Below are positions 1 to 11,793 of a DNA stretch of 64,000 nucleotides, in pieces. Below the pieces are notes generated by a model. That model saw only the letters and a program-made list of their open reading frames with translations. It did not search any database and was not told where the DNA came from. A program made the translations under genes and the position numbers. Within the stretch, counting starts at the first letter, position 1. Each line of letters opens with the position of its first letter. Source of the stretch: Trichuris trichiura (Eukaryota; Nematoda; Enoplea; Trichinellida; Trichuridae); NCBI GenBank assembly GCA_037903355.1, contig JBAJFE010000023.1, forward strand, positions 310,001 through 374,000, in the 5' to 3' direction.

Positions 1-1094
1 AGCAGTTTAAAATTTTTAAAAAGCAACGAACCAGCTCATCATTTATTCCAGCTTGCTTACTGTAATGTTGGCATTTGTGCATTGCGCACTTTTGCAGCTT
101 TAAGATTAGTAAAAATTCTCAACCGACATTCCGTTAGCTTTTTTAAAATTAGTATAAAAGTTACGAAAATTGCTTAATGTATTTTTTTTGTTTTTCACAC
201 TTATTAAGAGACGTTCCGCGTTTTCGGCGAGCCTTACTATTGCCAAAAAGTATAAACCAGCGCTTTTTTTCTGCTACTCAAGAAAAGCGCGCTTAGCGGT
301 AATACGTAATTCGCAAGAGCAAACTATTGCATTCTACCGTAACAGAATAATGTAGGTAGGTACGAATGGGTATTCTTGGCAAAGGTTATTGACAAAGGAG
401 GCGGACAGGAAAACGCAAAGCGTTCGCTGATGATGCGTTTGGACAGCGGTAAATTTTAAAATTGTCCGCCCGTCACTGATCCGTGTTAACCCGTTCGTCT
501 TTTTTGCATCTTTTTTTCAGCGCAAATGTGCGTGACGTTGGCGTAACTTGTTGATAAAATTCGCTTGATTGATTGCCTTTCGCGCAAACGTCTTGTTCGA
601 GAAACCGGTTTCGGGTCGCTTCGTTGAATGTCACGATACGCGGGCTAGTTTTCGGATGGACGACCGCCGCTGATGCGCGCCCTCAATAGCGGTGCACAAT
701 AGAGACGATGGGCGCCGCCAATTGTTGCTTGTTGAGTTTCCAAAGTTGGCGTCGAGCTCGTCTAAGGGGCAAATAATTTTCCTTGCGTCCTTCGTGCCGC
801 TTCGAACCTGCATTTTTAGCAATATCGTAACCTTGGTCGCCTTGCTTAGGCAAACTTTCGCCATTTCGCCCAAATCTGGTTGGGAGAAGCCGCGCGTTTT
901 CGACGGTCAATCGCTGGACAGGCGTTAACCGATCTTCGGTGTCCGGCGACGGCGATCGGCCGTAAAAAGGCGACTTGGACCCATCCCTTAGTGGACATTT
1001 GCCTTAATTGTCTTCAAGGCAAGCAAGGTAGCATCATTTGGGCTTATACCAAGTTTATACGGTCTTTTACAGGTTCTCTTATGATACTATTGCT
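1..1094. other. Region upstream of ADAM10, no gene recognised
   Basis: Open frames on both strands around 630-930 overlap each other antisense and show no recognisable family, so I do not call them. The stretch 480-970 is richer in CG dinucleotides than most of the window, which would suit a promoter region of the ADAM10 gene, but no TATA box or other clear element was identified. Confidence 0.4.
1061..1072 (+). promoter_or_regulatory. 3' splice acceptor just before the ADAM10 start codon
   Basis: A pyrimidine run followed by ACAG ends at 1072, only 22 bases before the ADAM10 ATG at 1095. It can serve as a spliced-leader trans-splice acceptor or as the 3' end of a 5'UTR intron. Similar sites lie before IDH3A and the LEM2 gene. 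Which of the two mechanisms is used cannot be told from this sequence. Confidence 0.4.
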
Positions 1095-4000
1095 ATGCTC
1101 GCAAATGTGCTGCGCACTTTGGTGCTTTTTTGCCTTTTACAATCGTTTGACGCCCGAAATAACGATGGCAAGTTTTCCCTGAGCAACTTTGGTCACTCAT
1201 TGATGATGACGTCATGCTTTTTCAGGTGACTCTGGTCGCCCTGCGTTCGTACGACACTTCGAACGTTTGAATTATGACGCAGCACCAGTTGAAAGGGCGA
1301 GCGTAAAATTTAAACGTAGCGTTGATACAAGCAGCCAACGGCCATTGCGTCTTCTCTTGAAACACAAGCGAAGGTGAGCTGTTGTTGAACGTTGTGTTTA
1401 CGTTGGACTTAAAGTTTGTTTCTTGAAATTCTTTCGCTTTATCGTAACAGTGACGCAACGACTTGTTGACTAGCTAAGCTTCCTTTGGCTTCTATTGCAT
1501 TTGAATAATTGTTGCCGCCCCTATGAAACCAAATACGTTCTCTCCGCGCGTCTAAGCAACAATTAACCACTGCTAACGCGTTGTGGTTAACATTTTTGGC
1601 GGCCAAAATAAGTACAGTAATAGAAAAGCTAAAACAAGGATACGCTTTCCTAAAATTCGTTGTTCCATTTGGTGTTTGCCTACAGCGAGCATTCGATTTT
1701 GTCTGTTTTTAATGCGAACAGTTTCCAAGCCGCTAAGCTATTTTTTTAAAAAAAGAATAATAATTGAATCCAAATGTGATGCGCAGGTTCTATGCAATTG
1801 ATAATCGAACTTACCGCTTTCGTTTGCCTAGCGACGTCGGCTAATTGCAACGAAAGCGCTGTTGTTTGCAACATACGAATACTGGAAAACGAATAGTTCA
1901 ACTTTGGGTTGCGGAAATTAAGTTGGCAAAAAACTGTACTCGTCTCTTCATTAGGGATCATATTGATCCAGTTTTACTGGTCCGCCAAAGAAGGAGTGCA
2001 TTTTTTGTCGGAACAAAATTGGAATTGCGAAACTAATAGTTGCTTGAAAAACGTCGATCGTCTTCGGCAATTGCCTTTGCGATTGGCGGCGGCTTAAGCT
2101 TTTGTAGGCAGCGTTTTTGACTTTTTTAAAAGTGGGCCCCTTTTTTTGAATTTTCATAGCTTCATTTGCATTGGTTGTGCCGTGCGTTTTTTCCTGTTGA
2201 CAATTTAAGGCAATTGCACATTGCCTTTTTTGGCGCTTGAATTTACTGCCCCCTTCGCCGCGGGAACGCCGTTTCATTGTTGATCTTCGACGCGTATCGT
2301 TGCCGCTGTTTAAGCTGCAGGCAACGACAATAGGTTTCATTCAATAGAAATGACGTTTTCGCTTTAAGCCGATGGTCATTGAGGTGGTTGACTCGCGTGA
2401 ACGTGTAGCCATTACTTGTGAATGGAATTGGGTTGACTCATAGTACGGGCGACGTTGTCCTTCAATGACCTAAACGTTTATTATACCTTCAGCTTTGAGG
2501 AATAACCGGAACCTAGTTGAGCCTACGTCACTGAAAGTATTTAACCTTAAATTCTAATTTCCTCTATAGGTGTTTAGTTTTTTTTTCTTGTTGCTTTCAG
2601 AGAACTTCGTCTTCGGCTCAAACGGGATACGTCAGCTTTTAGTAGCGATCACGTGCTAGACGGCCATGATCGTTACGGTGCGAGTTCGCCGGATTTATCT
2701 TTTCTCTACGAGGGTCACGTCGAAGGTGATCCAAGCAGTTACGTGTATGGCTCCATATTGGACGGTGTATTCGATGGTCACGTGCACACCGGAGATGGTC
2801 AAGTATACCATGTTGAACGGGCGACCAAATACTCTGCCTTTGCACCCGCACCTCGTCAATTTCATTCCATCATTTACACAGGCAAGAATTGCGCCCATTT
2901 CTTCGCCGACTCCCATCGAGGAATCTGGCTAACTTATATTAACGGCAGAACGCCATGTTTGCCGGAAAGGAACCTGCATTTTCCAACCTACAGTATGACT
3001 TCAGGGCGCGTAGTGATAACGCTTTCCTTAAAAACGTCTGAACCGCGTAAATCTTTTTGCGTAAGACAGTATGCTATCTAACCTGCAAATTAAAAAAGGA
3101 AATTTTAGAAAGCTTTCTACTCTTTCTTTCCGCTCAGCAAACTTTGCACTTAGCGTTTTAAGCGTTTTAATTGTTGCATTTTAAAAATGACTTTTCAAAC
3201 ATTCGAGGTTTTGTTGGTACGGGAGCCTTTTTTAATCGTGCTGACCATATTTGCCGACGAAGACGAGTATTGTTTTGTTTTTTTCTTTGCAGACGATGAT
3301 ATAGATTACTCGAAGATTCGGATTAAGCGCGATTTGATTGCTCAGGCGCCTTCTTGCGGTCTTCGCGGAAGGACGGCCGAATGGATGAAACAGGTACAAC
3401 GATCGGCCATAGATGTTGCTGATACGTCGACTAGGACAACAACTGTCCGCCCGTATGACAGACAGCCGTTAATGGAGACGCGCCGAGCAGAACCTTGGCG
3501 AATGTACATGCCTGAAGGTGGTAGTGTTCAAAGGGGTCGTAGAAACGCCGACAAGTTATACGATGTTCGTACTTGTACCGTTTACATGCAAGCCGACCAG
3601 AAATTATGGCAATTCGTATACAGTCACGAGGGTCAACGGGACGAAGAAAGGTTGGCGCTTATTTTGTTATTTTTATCGACGCTGTCACTTCTTTGTTCAG
3701 AACGCGCAACGAAATACTAAGTCTGTTCAATAACCATATAAAAGCTGTAAACGCTATTTACGAGAACACCAATTTTAACGGCATAAGCGGCATCAACTTT
3801 GTCGTTCAGCGCACTACCGTAAGTGTTACCTACCGATTTTTAGCCTACTGTCAGTGTATTTGTATGTTGTTTTTTTTTCTATTTTCGTCTTTCAGATATT
3901 CGACAACAGAAGTTGTCCCAGCATTGTTAATGCAACCCACGGCAATCCATTTTGCGAAGAAAACGTAGACGTTAGCAATTATTTGAACTTGAATTCAATC

Positions 4001-7000
4001 AAAAATCATTCGCTGTTTTGTCTCGCCTACGCGCTCACCTATCGAGACTTCGTCGGTGGTACTCTTGGCCTTGCTTGGGTGGCCAGTCGACAGCCAAGTA
4101 TGATAATCCTCTTTTAAAAATATATCTAACACATACGTAAAAACACCACCGGGATCATTATTTTCCTTTAATAATAATAATAATAGTGCCTTTATTAGCT
4201 AAGCGTTTGGATACAAATATTAAAAATGTGTTTGACTATACGTTTTTAGATTTGGGATGTTTTTTTGAAAGCATTCATCGTTATTACAGTAGCAACGAAG
4301 AGAATGCAGGTTAGTTTCATGAAGTGAACTAGGTATGGGACAGAGAATGCGTCTGCTCTCCCGCTTTAATGAGGATGCTTAAAAATTTGTCATTTATTTT
4401 GTATCTTTTTTTAGTTGTTCGCAAATGTGCGCTCATAGCCAATTTGGTAGCGTTAAAGATGGGTTAACTATGCCTGGATGCTGGTTGAGGGAAAGCCCGC
4501 GGGGGAAACGATTAGCATAAAGCTGAGCTACTAAAGCACGGTCGTTATTTTCATATTATGTTGATTGTTTGGTCGCTGACAATGGTAGCAACAACATTCC
4601 ACGCATTCCTGAAATATTTCTATTTTATGAATAAGCATAATGCTGTCGGTTGTACATATTCGCGCGGGAAAATCGATAACGCGCGCAGTAGAAGCTAATT
4701 TAGAAGTATTACGCTGCCATGGCTTAAGCATTCCACGTATTGAACATCACGTGCGAGACTTGTACTATGTGGTAAAGTGAAATATGGATTATTTGAATTC
4801 TAAATTTGAGGTTTTTTGGAAACTCAAAAATTATAGTTTATTAATTGTAAAGTCGAAAGTTGTTTTCCTTTTTCCCCTTTTTTCTCTATCGAATAAGGAC
4901 GCCGCTCATTGGTCCGCTTAAAAATTGAAGCGTATGTTGAATTCCAACCTTTTCGTTGGCGCTTCGTTAGCCGCAAGTATTCCTTCAATTTTTTGCAAAC
5001 TATCCGTCGGCAGAAGTTTTTTAAAAAATAAGTTCAGACCTTAAAAAACTAACGCTGTCGCACCACTAACTGACTGATATTCAAATGGATGAATAAGTTT
5101 AAGGTTGTTCGTATTGTTACTATTATTTGTGAAGCTGAAGAATTTTTTGCCAATTTGCATACGGTCGTTGTTAGTATGCAAATGTGCTAGTTAAATTTGG
5201 CACTTTCTTTCCTTAATTAGCGCCTGTTCGTTTTCAGATACTTCAGGCGGAATTTGCGAGGTTTACAAACCCTATTCGGAGGGTACAAGAAAGGTACAAC
5301 GAAGTCTAAATACGGGCATAATCACGCTGGTCAATTACCACAATCGCGTTCCGCCCAAGGTTTCCCAACTGACGTTGGCTCACGAAATAGGTCACAATTT
5401 TGGCTCTCCGGTAAGTGTTTTTCAATGAATTTTGAATTATGCAAATTGGCTCTGCTTGAGCATAACCATGCATGACGTATGGCAATATTTTTTACATATT
5501 TAATATTTCATGCGTTGTTTTTCAGATGTTTTACGGCTTTTCCCGTTTTTATCTGCTTAATATCTGTAATTCAAACGAAACAATTGCTCTACCAGCGGGT
5601 GGATGAGCGATTATTAGGAAAAAATTGAACAGGATCAATACACTCAACTTTATGTTTCAGTGCTTTCGGAACTAGAGCGTCGGAGCTCATCCACCCGCTG
5701 TTAGAGCAATTATTTCGTCTGAATTACAGATACCAAGCAGGTAAGAACGTGAAAAGCCGTAAAAGATCTGAGAAGCTATGAAACATCCTGTTACGAAGCA
5801 TCCAGTTTTTATTTCCCGCGTTGTAACATCTTTTTCAGGGTGCCGCTGGTAAAATCTAAAATTAAAAAAAAAAGTTTTCCGTTGCTTGCACAGCCATTAC
5901 GTTCCTTCGCGCTACCGATGTGAATTCCAGGACGTCTGTAAATGATTTTCAGGGACTGTAAATTTGGGGTAACGTTTTTGGCGTTCCCTCGGAGTCTTTT
6001 ATTCTCGTACCCAAAACGAAAGCCTTACATGCTTATCCGTACATCTCATTACAACGTATTCAAAGTAGGCGGCGGTCTTTGTCCACATTTTGCCTCATAA
6101 TTGTTATCTTACGTGACTGCTTCGATTTTTGTAAGACAAATTATCATTGTTTTGTAGAGGCAACTTGTTGGTACGGGACCCGGGAGTTTCGTGTTAGGTT
6201 TCTTTTACGAAATGCTTGTCCTGTTGGAAAGTTTTAATTTTTCCGGAGCTTTCGGGTCAAACACGACCCGTCTTTAGCGGTATTAAATGATGTAATGAGT
6301 ATTGCGCGGGGATGACGTACGAAATGTTGTAACTGTTTAAAGGCGAGTGTTTGAAAGTCGATTTCTTGGAGTCCTCCTCTGTCTGTCATAGCTATTTCTC
6401 CTGTTGTCCATATATGTTGTTATTCATGTATTTAATTCATTTTCCAGATGGTTCTATCTTTGTAGTGTGTACATGTTGCCATCTTCTAAGTAGAAAGTTC
6501 TTTTTTTTAAAAAATGTTCTTCTCCCTTGTTCTTTTTATAGTATGTCCATTTCTGATTTTGGTTCACGTGTGCTTTTTTTTGCGTATTTAGCCAAGTGAG
6601 CAGCAATTGGAGCGGGTGAAAATGTTTGTCCATAGTTCACTTATTTCTGCTCCTTGCTCTCGGTTGTATGTCTCGTTGTGCTTGATGTACAGGGCTTCTT
6701 TAATGTATAGGGCTTCTTTAATTTTCCGTAAGAGCACATTGCTTTCGTAGCACAGAACTTTCGGCTGAAGAGTTAGGTTGCAATGTGATGCGTGTTCCAC
6801 AACAGCCGAGGCTAGTATTGCTTTCTCCATGGTGATCCTTGGGTCTGATATTGGCCTTCCACGTTGTCTTGTGTGGTTGTTGCCGTTGCTGAGAATGTTT
6901 TTAGCGTTGTTATAAGTGGTTAGCCTCTTTATGTGTTCATTGAATCTATGTTCGAGGGTATTGCCCGTTTCTCCAATGTACGCCCCTGAACAAGGGCATT

Positions 7001-10000
7001 TGTTTGCGTAGACCGGCCCTGTTCTTTTGTTTTTTGGGATTTTTGTTTTGTCCTTCCAAAAAATTCTCCTGAGATTGAGGAAGTCCTTGAAAAAGACTCG
7101 GAACCCTAACCGTTTTCCTAGTCCTGCCACATAGGGGATAACCAACCGTGTGTCGGGCAAGATGTCTGATTAATGTGATTCCTGGTTGCGAAGCTTGTGC
7201 TTGAATACTTGGTCGGTGAAAGATTTTGGATAATTGTTTTTGTAGCAAATCTTTCTAATGTAGTTAAATTCCGATTGGATAAATTCGGGGTCGCATAAAT
7301 TGATTGTTCTATTGATCATGCCAGAGACGATTCCATGCATTACCGATCTTGGGTGACGCGATCAGAAATCAAGGTATTGTTCTGTGTGTGTTAGTTTTCT
7401 GTAAACTCTAGTTTTTAGTCCTTGATTAGTGCGAACAATCAGGGCGTCCAGGAAGGGAAGGGTTTTATTCGCCTCTTTTTCCATTGTAAAGACTATCTGA
7501 TTCCGCCGGATGCTGTTAAGAAACTGCAGAAATTGCTCCTCTTTCCCATCTTTTATAATGACGGAGATATCATCGACATATCTTTTGTATAGTCGTGGAG
7601 CAATTTCTCTGTCTACAGTTTCGGACATTTCCTTTTCAAAACTTTCCATGAATATTTCCGCCAGGACAGGAGATAGTGAACTGCCCATAGGGACTCCGCT
7701 AGATTGCTTGTAGAACTTATTATTAAAAACAAAAAATAACTGCCCTCTTGCATGCAGAAAGATACTAGTTTGACGATATGAAAAGGATTCAATTTAGTTC
7801 TGCTAAACAGAGTTGTATCTGTATTGAGGAGATTGTATAAGGTTTCGAGAGTGACTGCGATTGGAATGGTCGGCAATAGATCTTTCACATCGTAACTGAC
7901 TAAAATCTCGTCCAGTTCCAGATGGTAGTTTCATATTTCGTTAACGAAGCTTTTGCTATTTTTGACGAAGGACGATTCGTCGCCAGTTAGTGGTTTGATA
8001 ATCTTTTTTAAGTACCGACTGAGTTCACTTGTGGTAGTGTTAATTGTAGAAACTGTTGATTTTAATGGAACCTTTGGTTTGTGCACTTTTAGAAGACCAG
8101 ATAGCTCAGAGGGTCTATAATTCGATGCGAATTTAAGCTGCGTTGCTATTCTGATGATTTCTGGTTCTTTGGTTTTTGTGGCATATATGATGAAAAGGGA
8201 ACGAAGATTTTTTTTGGGCGTTTCTATAGAGTCGCTGGGCAGGGGCATATAACTGTTCGTGTTCAAGATCGTTGTCATTTTTTCATTGTAGGTGGTTCTG
8301 TCGAGTGGAACAATTCTATTGCCTTTGTCTGCTTTGGTTATAATTCTATTACATTTCGTACGTCATCCCCGCGCAATACTCATTACATCATTTTAATACC
8401 GCTGAAGACGGGTCGCACTTGACCCGAAAGCTCCGAAAAATCAAAATTTCCCAACGGGGACAAACTTTCCGTAAAAGAAACCTAACATGAAATTGTCATT
8501 GTTATTATATTACTATTGTTTGTACATTGGCTTAGTCGCGCGATTCGTGAGTGGCGGGAAGCGATTGCGGTTTTCCTCTGTTCGTTGCAACGTATCCGCT
8601 CAGCTTAGCTTTCTCCTATTACATTTTCGTCAGTAGACTATAATATGCAGCGCATCACCGTTATTACTAAGCTTAGCTTTCCAGAACAATGATCCGCTAA
8701 AAAAAATGTTCTAATATTTATTATTAATGGCTGTAGAAATTCGGGATTGCAATTGCTAAGGCGCTGTCCTTCATCCCGTTCATAGTTTTGATAAATGCGG
8801 ACTGAATGGCGTTAGTACTAATAGTAGTTCTCTCCCCGTATTGCAATAAGAATGTCAGTTGAATTTGTAAACTTCTTGTAACGTATAAGTCGAGCTGTTG
8901 TTGCAGACTCAGTGCATGCCTACGTACGGAGCCGGTATAAAGTTGCCGTGAAGCCCTTTTGTTTAAGAGCTTCAATGTACAGTACAAAGCAGAGCAAAAG
9001 AATACTCAGGTACAGGACGAAAAGGCAATTTCAAAAGTAAAGGGCGGGAAGCGAAAAACCAAAACAAGTACGGAAAATTGAATTTATAAACATGCAAAAA
9101 ACGTGCTAACGATAAAGTGACGAAGCAACAATAGTAAGAAAAGGAAATAATTGTCACTTTGTTAATAATTGCAAAGTTTGCTCCTTTTTTTCACGTTTTA
9201 TCTTATCTTTTCGTCTTCAACATTTTTCGTATATGTTTTTGTTTATTTTCTAATGTCGTGTACGTTTTGCGTTGTTTTTTTCAAACTGTTTTTGGCGCCA
9301 CGCGTTATTTCACAGTCGCGCCAAAGATGGGCAATAAAAGGTTCATAACAACTAAACGAGTCAACGGCGACTCTATCAACATGCTTTACAAAAACGGACG
9401 TATCATTTGTGCGTACAACTCCATCAGTGGTTGTAAGTGGCCATTTTTCAAAGGGGTGTTATAAGTTGACTTTTGAACTTTGCCCAATTCGGTTTTGGTC
9501 TTGAAGCGGATGTATGTTTTGTTTTAGCACGACTATCCTTCCCATTGTCAGCCGGGGCTACCGGACGGCAACTATATAATGTTTGCGTCGGCAACTTCGG
9601 GCGACAAGGTGAACAATGGCAAATTTTCCACCTGTTCCATCAACAACATTTCGTTGGTGCTACGCGAAGTGCTCAAGCAGCATCCGAACGCCTCTTACAC
9701 GTCCGGTGCCAAACGAAACTGCTTTAAACGTAAAACATTGCTCTCCTGTTGGTCGGCGTACACGTTCAATTTTCTTCTTCTTTATAGGCAGAGAGACTTC
9801 CTTTTGCGGTAATGCTTTGGTTGAAGATGGCGAAGAATGTGATTGCGGTTTTGACAAGGACGAATGCGAGCGACGAGGTGACCGTTGCTGTTATCCTCAT
9901 CAGTCTTCAAGCGGCACTATGTGTAAGCGAAAGGGCAATAGTAAATGCAGGTTAGCAACAATCGTTGTCAATATCCTTTTTTCCCGCCCATTTTGAGTTG

Positions 10001-11245
10001 CACGCTTATTTTTTTTAGTCCATCCGAAGGTGTTTGCTGTAGCCCAAGCACGTGCGACTTTGTTTCCAACAACGATCATGTTCAATGCCGAGTCGTTACC
10101 GAATGCAGCCGTGAACAGTTTTGCGATGGTCAACATGCCAGTTGTCCCCCGTCGAATCCCAAAAACGATGGAACCCTTTGTCAGAACAATACGAAAGTTT
10201 GCAACAATGGCGTACGTACCGCCTTCTTCTTCCGTCTTCCAATTACGCGTTTGTTTTGTTTTGCAGACTTGTAGCAAGTCGGTGTGCTCAATTATAAATA
10301 TGGAAGAATGTTTCATCAATGAAGGCTCTCCCGAGGATCAGTGTATTTTAGCATGCAAGAAACGTTACGGTATCCGATCATTTCGCGGCAAACGTGTTGC
10401 CGCCGCCTGCTTATCGTTTACAGTTTCAGATATTAATGCAAGATGTATTCCAAGCTACGAAATTGAGGATCTGCGCAGTCACTTTCTCAGCACACGCGGT
10501 ATATTGCTTCGGCCTGGCTCACCTTGCAATGACTATCGCGGATATTGCGACATATTCCGGAAATGCCGTTCCGTTGATGCTAACGGGCCATTGGCTCGAC
10601 TAAAGAACTTATTTTTTAATCATGAAACTTTGAAGACGCTTAGCCAGTGGGTGCAGGTGGGTTTTCCCTGATTTGCATATGTAGATGGGCTTGACGTTTA
10701 CGGATTGGTATTTTTTTCTCGTTAAGGAGAAGTGGTGGGCAACTGTTTTAATGGGCATTGGTCTCCTGCTGGTAATGGCGTTGTTTATTCGCTGCTGCGC
10801 AGTGCACACACCGAGTACGAATCCCCGCAAGCCGCCGGCCCATTCCATATACGAGACTTTACGTCATCCGAGCACTTTGCTCAGAAGCACGGTAATATTT
10901 GAATATTGTTGTTTATCTTTTTGTTGTATTGACATATTTTTTGTTTGTTTTTATTGCCTTTAGCCCAACCGTAGTCAAGCTGGTCGTAGTCGTCATTACG
11001 AGCAGCAGCCACGTCATCAGAGGCACTATAGGCATCGTAGGCACTCGGAGGGTGATGGTGCTCTCGGTAGATCCCGTAGTAGGGATAATCAAGTTTCCGG
11101 ATATTCCGCGCGTCCGCATGCCGATCCACCTCCGCCTTATTCAAGCGCAGTGTCGGGAATGGGTCCTCCTCGAGGTCATCGAAAGCATCGGAAGCATCGT
11201 AGTCGTCGACCCGCCGCTGACTCTATGGAAATGCGCTCCAACTGA
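1095..11245 (+). CDS. ADAM10: ADAM10-type disintegrin metalloprotease (Kuzbanian/SUP-17), complete, 13 exons
   Basis: Membrane metalloprotease of the Notch alpha-secretase family. Exons: 1095-1167, 1226-1373, 2601-2881, 3293-3650, 3701-3818, 3896-4097, 5238-5410, 9528-9729, 9788-9950, 10019-10211, 10267-10656, 10727-10891, 10964-11245. They join in phase to 915 codons plus stop, against 748 residues in human. Order: signal peptide (1-20); prodomain; furin-type site RGRR (about 248-251); catalytic domain with zinc motif [12 protein letters not shown] (H442, H446, H452) split by intron 7; disintegrin region with ECDCG; Cys-rich region with [12 protein letters not shown]; membrane span (about 771-791). 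The cytosolic tail of about 124 residues is long, rich in Arg, His and Ser, and holds PPPPY (877-881), a WW-domain-type motif. Introns 1 and 3 begin with GC. The exon 12 acceptor is AAG (10726) or GAG three bases on. Intron 7 (4.1 kb) hosts a foldback element and a Penelope-like element. Confidence 0.93.
5517..5775. repeat. Foldback/MITE-like element with ~95 bp inverted arms
   Basis: The sequence from about 5517 to 5615 reappears as an imperfect inverted copy at about 5680-5775. Shared landmarks are TATCTGTAATTC, ACGAAACAATTGCTCTA and GGTGGATGAGC. It lies in intron 7 of ADAM10. One arm of the same family occurs again at 49975-50060. The inner part contains TTCCGAAAGC on the minus strand. No coding capacity is seen, so it is probably a non-autonomous DNA transposon or other foldback element. 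Confidence 0.7.
6244..6277 (-). ncRNA. Degenerate hammerhead-like core, PLE 3' terminus
   Basis: On the minus strand this reads CTAAAGA, then a CGGGTC...GACCCG hairpin, then AAAGCTCCG. Compared with the intact core at 8402-8435, the second conserved position after CT is A instead of G, which would be expected to abolish hammerhead catalysis. It lies about 310 bp downstream of the element's GIY-YIG segment, in sense orientation. Confidence 0.4.
6588..8278 (-). pseudogene. PLE reverse transcriptase plus GIY-YIG endonuclease, frameshifted
   Basis: Read on the minus strand. 8278-7931 carries [12 protein letters not shown], the typical early RT motif of Penelope-like elements. 7688-7362 carries [14 protein letters not shown] and the polymerase motif YVDD with PFLDALI downstream. 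7160-6588 carries the GIY-YIG module as [19 protein letters not shown], followed by EHIKRL. These domains fall in different frames separated by stops and shifts, so the element cannot make the full protein. Family assignment rests on the RT plus GIY-YIG combination, which is characteristic of Penelope-like elements. Confidence 0.85.
8402..8435 (+). ncRNA. Hammerhead-ribozyme-like core in PLE terminal repeat
   Basis: Plus strand: CTGAAGA (8402-8408), a hairpin with arms CGGGTC and GACCCG around a six-base loop (8409-8426), then AAAGCTCCG. Read as stem GGGTC/GACCC this gives the hammerhead core CTGANGA, stem II, GAAA, with one extra C after CTGANGA. Hammerhead motifs are known in the terminal repeats of Penelope-like elements. 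Stems I and III were not folded here, so activity is not claimed. Confidence 0.5.
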
Positions 11246-11787
11246 CCGCCATTTAAGAGGGATGAAAAAGCTGCTTGCCTACGAGTTTTCATCATCGTTA
11301 TCCAGTTGTCATCTTTACATTTTTTTTATCCACTTTGTTTTAGTTCTTTTGCAGGCAGTCGGTGTGGTCTTTCTTATATTTTGCCATTTTGTTTAGCAAT
11401 TCTTTTTTACTGTACGGCGTCGTTGAAGGCACTATGAGATTGCAGGTTTATCACTGCCTTTGTTTAGCCGTCGATCGACTCAGTGGCGACGACGTTTGTG
11501 GACCAATTCCCATACTAGCCCGACCTTCCCTCTCTCAGTCTGTTTCTACAGTCGTTCTACTTCATCTTTCCGCTGTCATTTCCGCCAACACGTATATCTT
11601 ACTCGCACATTTTACGACACCATTTGGTTTTTCCGTTTTTTAAAGTTGCGTTGTTCCTCCTTTTAAAATTCGATCTTTTACAGGCGCGCGCTAATGAACC
11701 GTTTGGTCTGCGAGAGATGCTTAAAGCATTTCTTTTTGTTTGGGCGGCAAATAGATTTACGGCATACAACTATTAAGCGGCTACAGC

Positions 11788-11793
11788 AATAAA
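11788..11793 (+). terminator. Candidate polyadenylation signal of ADAM10
   Basis: AATAAA lies 543 bases after the ADAM10 stop codon, in AT-rich sequence. It is the first exact hexamer I noticed downstream of the gene. Cleavage position is not known. Confidence 0.35.

Larger units (their letters stand above)
6174..8510 (-). mobile_element. Penelope-like retroelement, degraded, inside ADAM10 intron 7
   Basis: Minus-strand remnants of a Penelope-type reverse transcriptase (about 8278-7362) are followed by a GIY-YIG endonuclease segment (about 7160-6588). The whole is flanked by inverted terminal copies of about 150 bp (about 6190-6330 and 8353-8510) sharing GGTATTAAATGATGTAATG-type sequence. 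Each terminal copy contains a hammerhead-like core, one of them mutated. It sits in the large ADAM10 intron, antisense to the host gene. The same family forms the inverted pair at 35898-38874, which is moderately diverged from this copy. Confidence 0.85.

Noticed and set aside
631..928. Overlapping open frames on both strands upstream of ADAM10
   Set aside because: Sense and antisense frames of similar length in CG-richer sequence, no domain and no splice sites; most likely chance.
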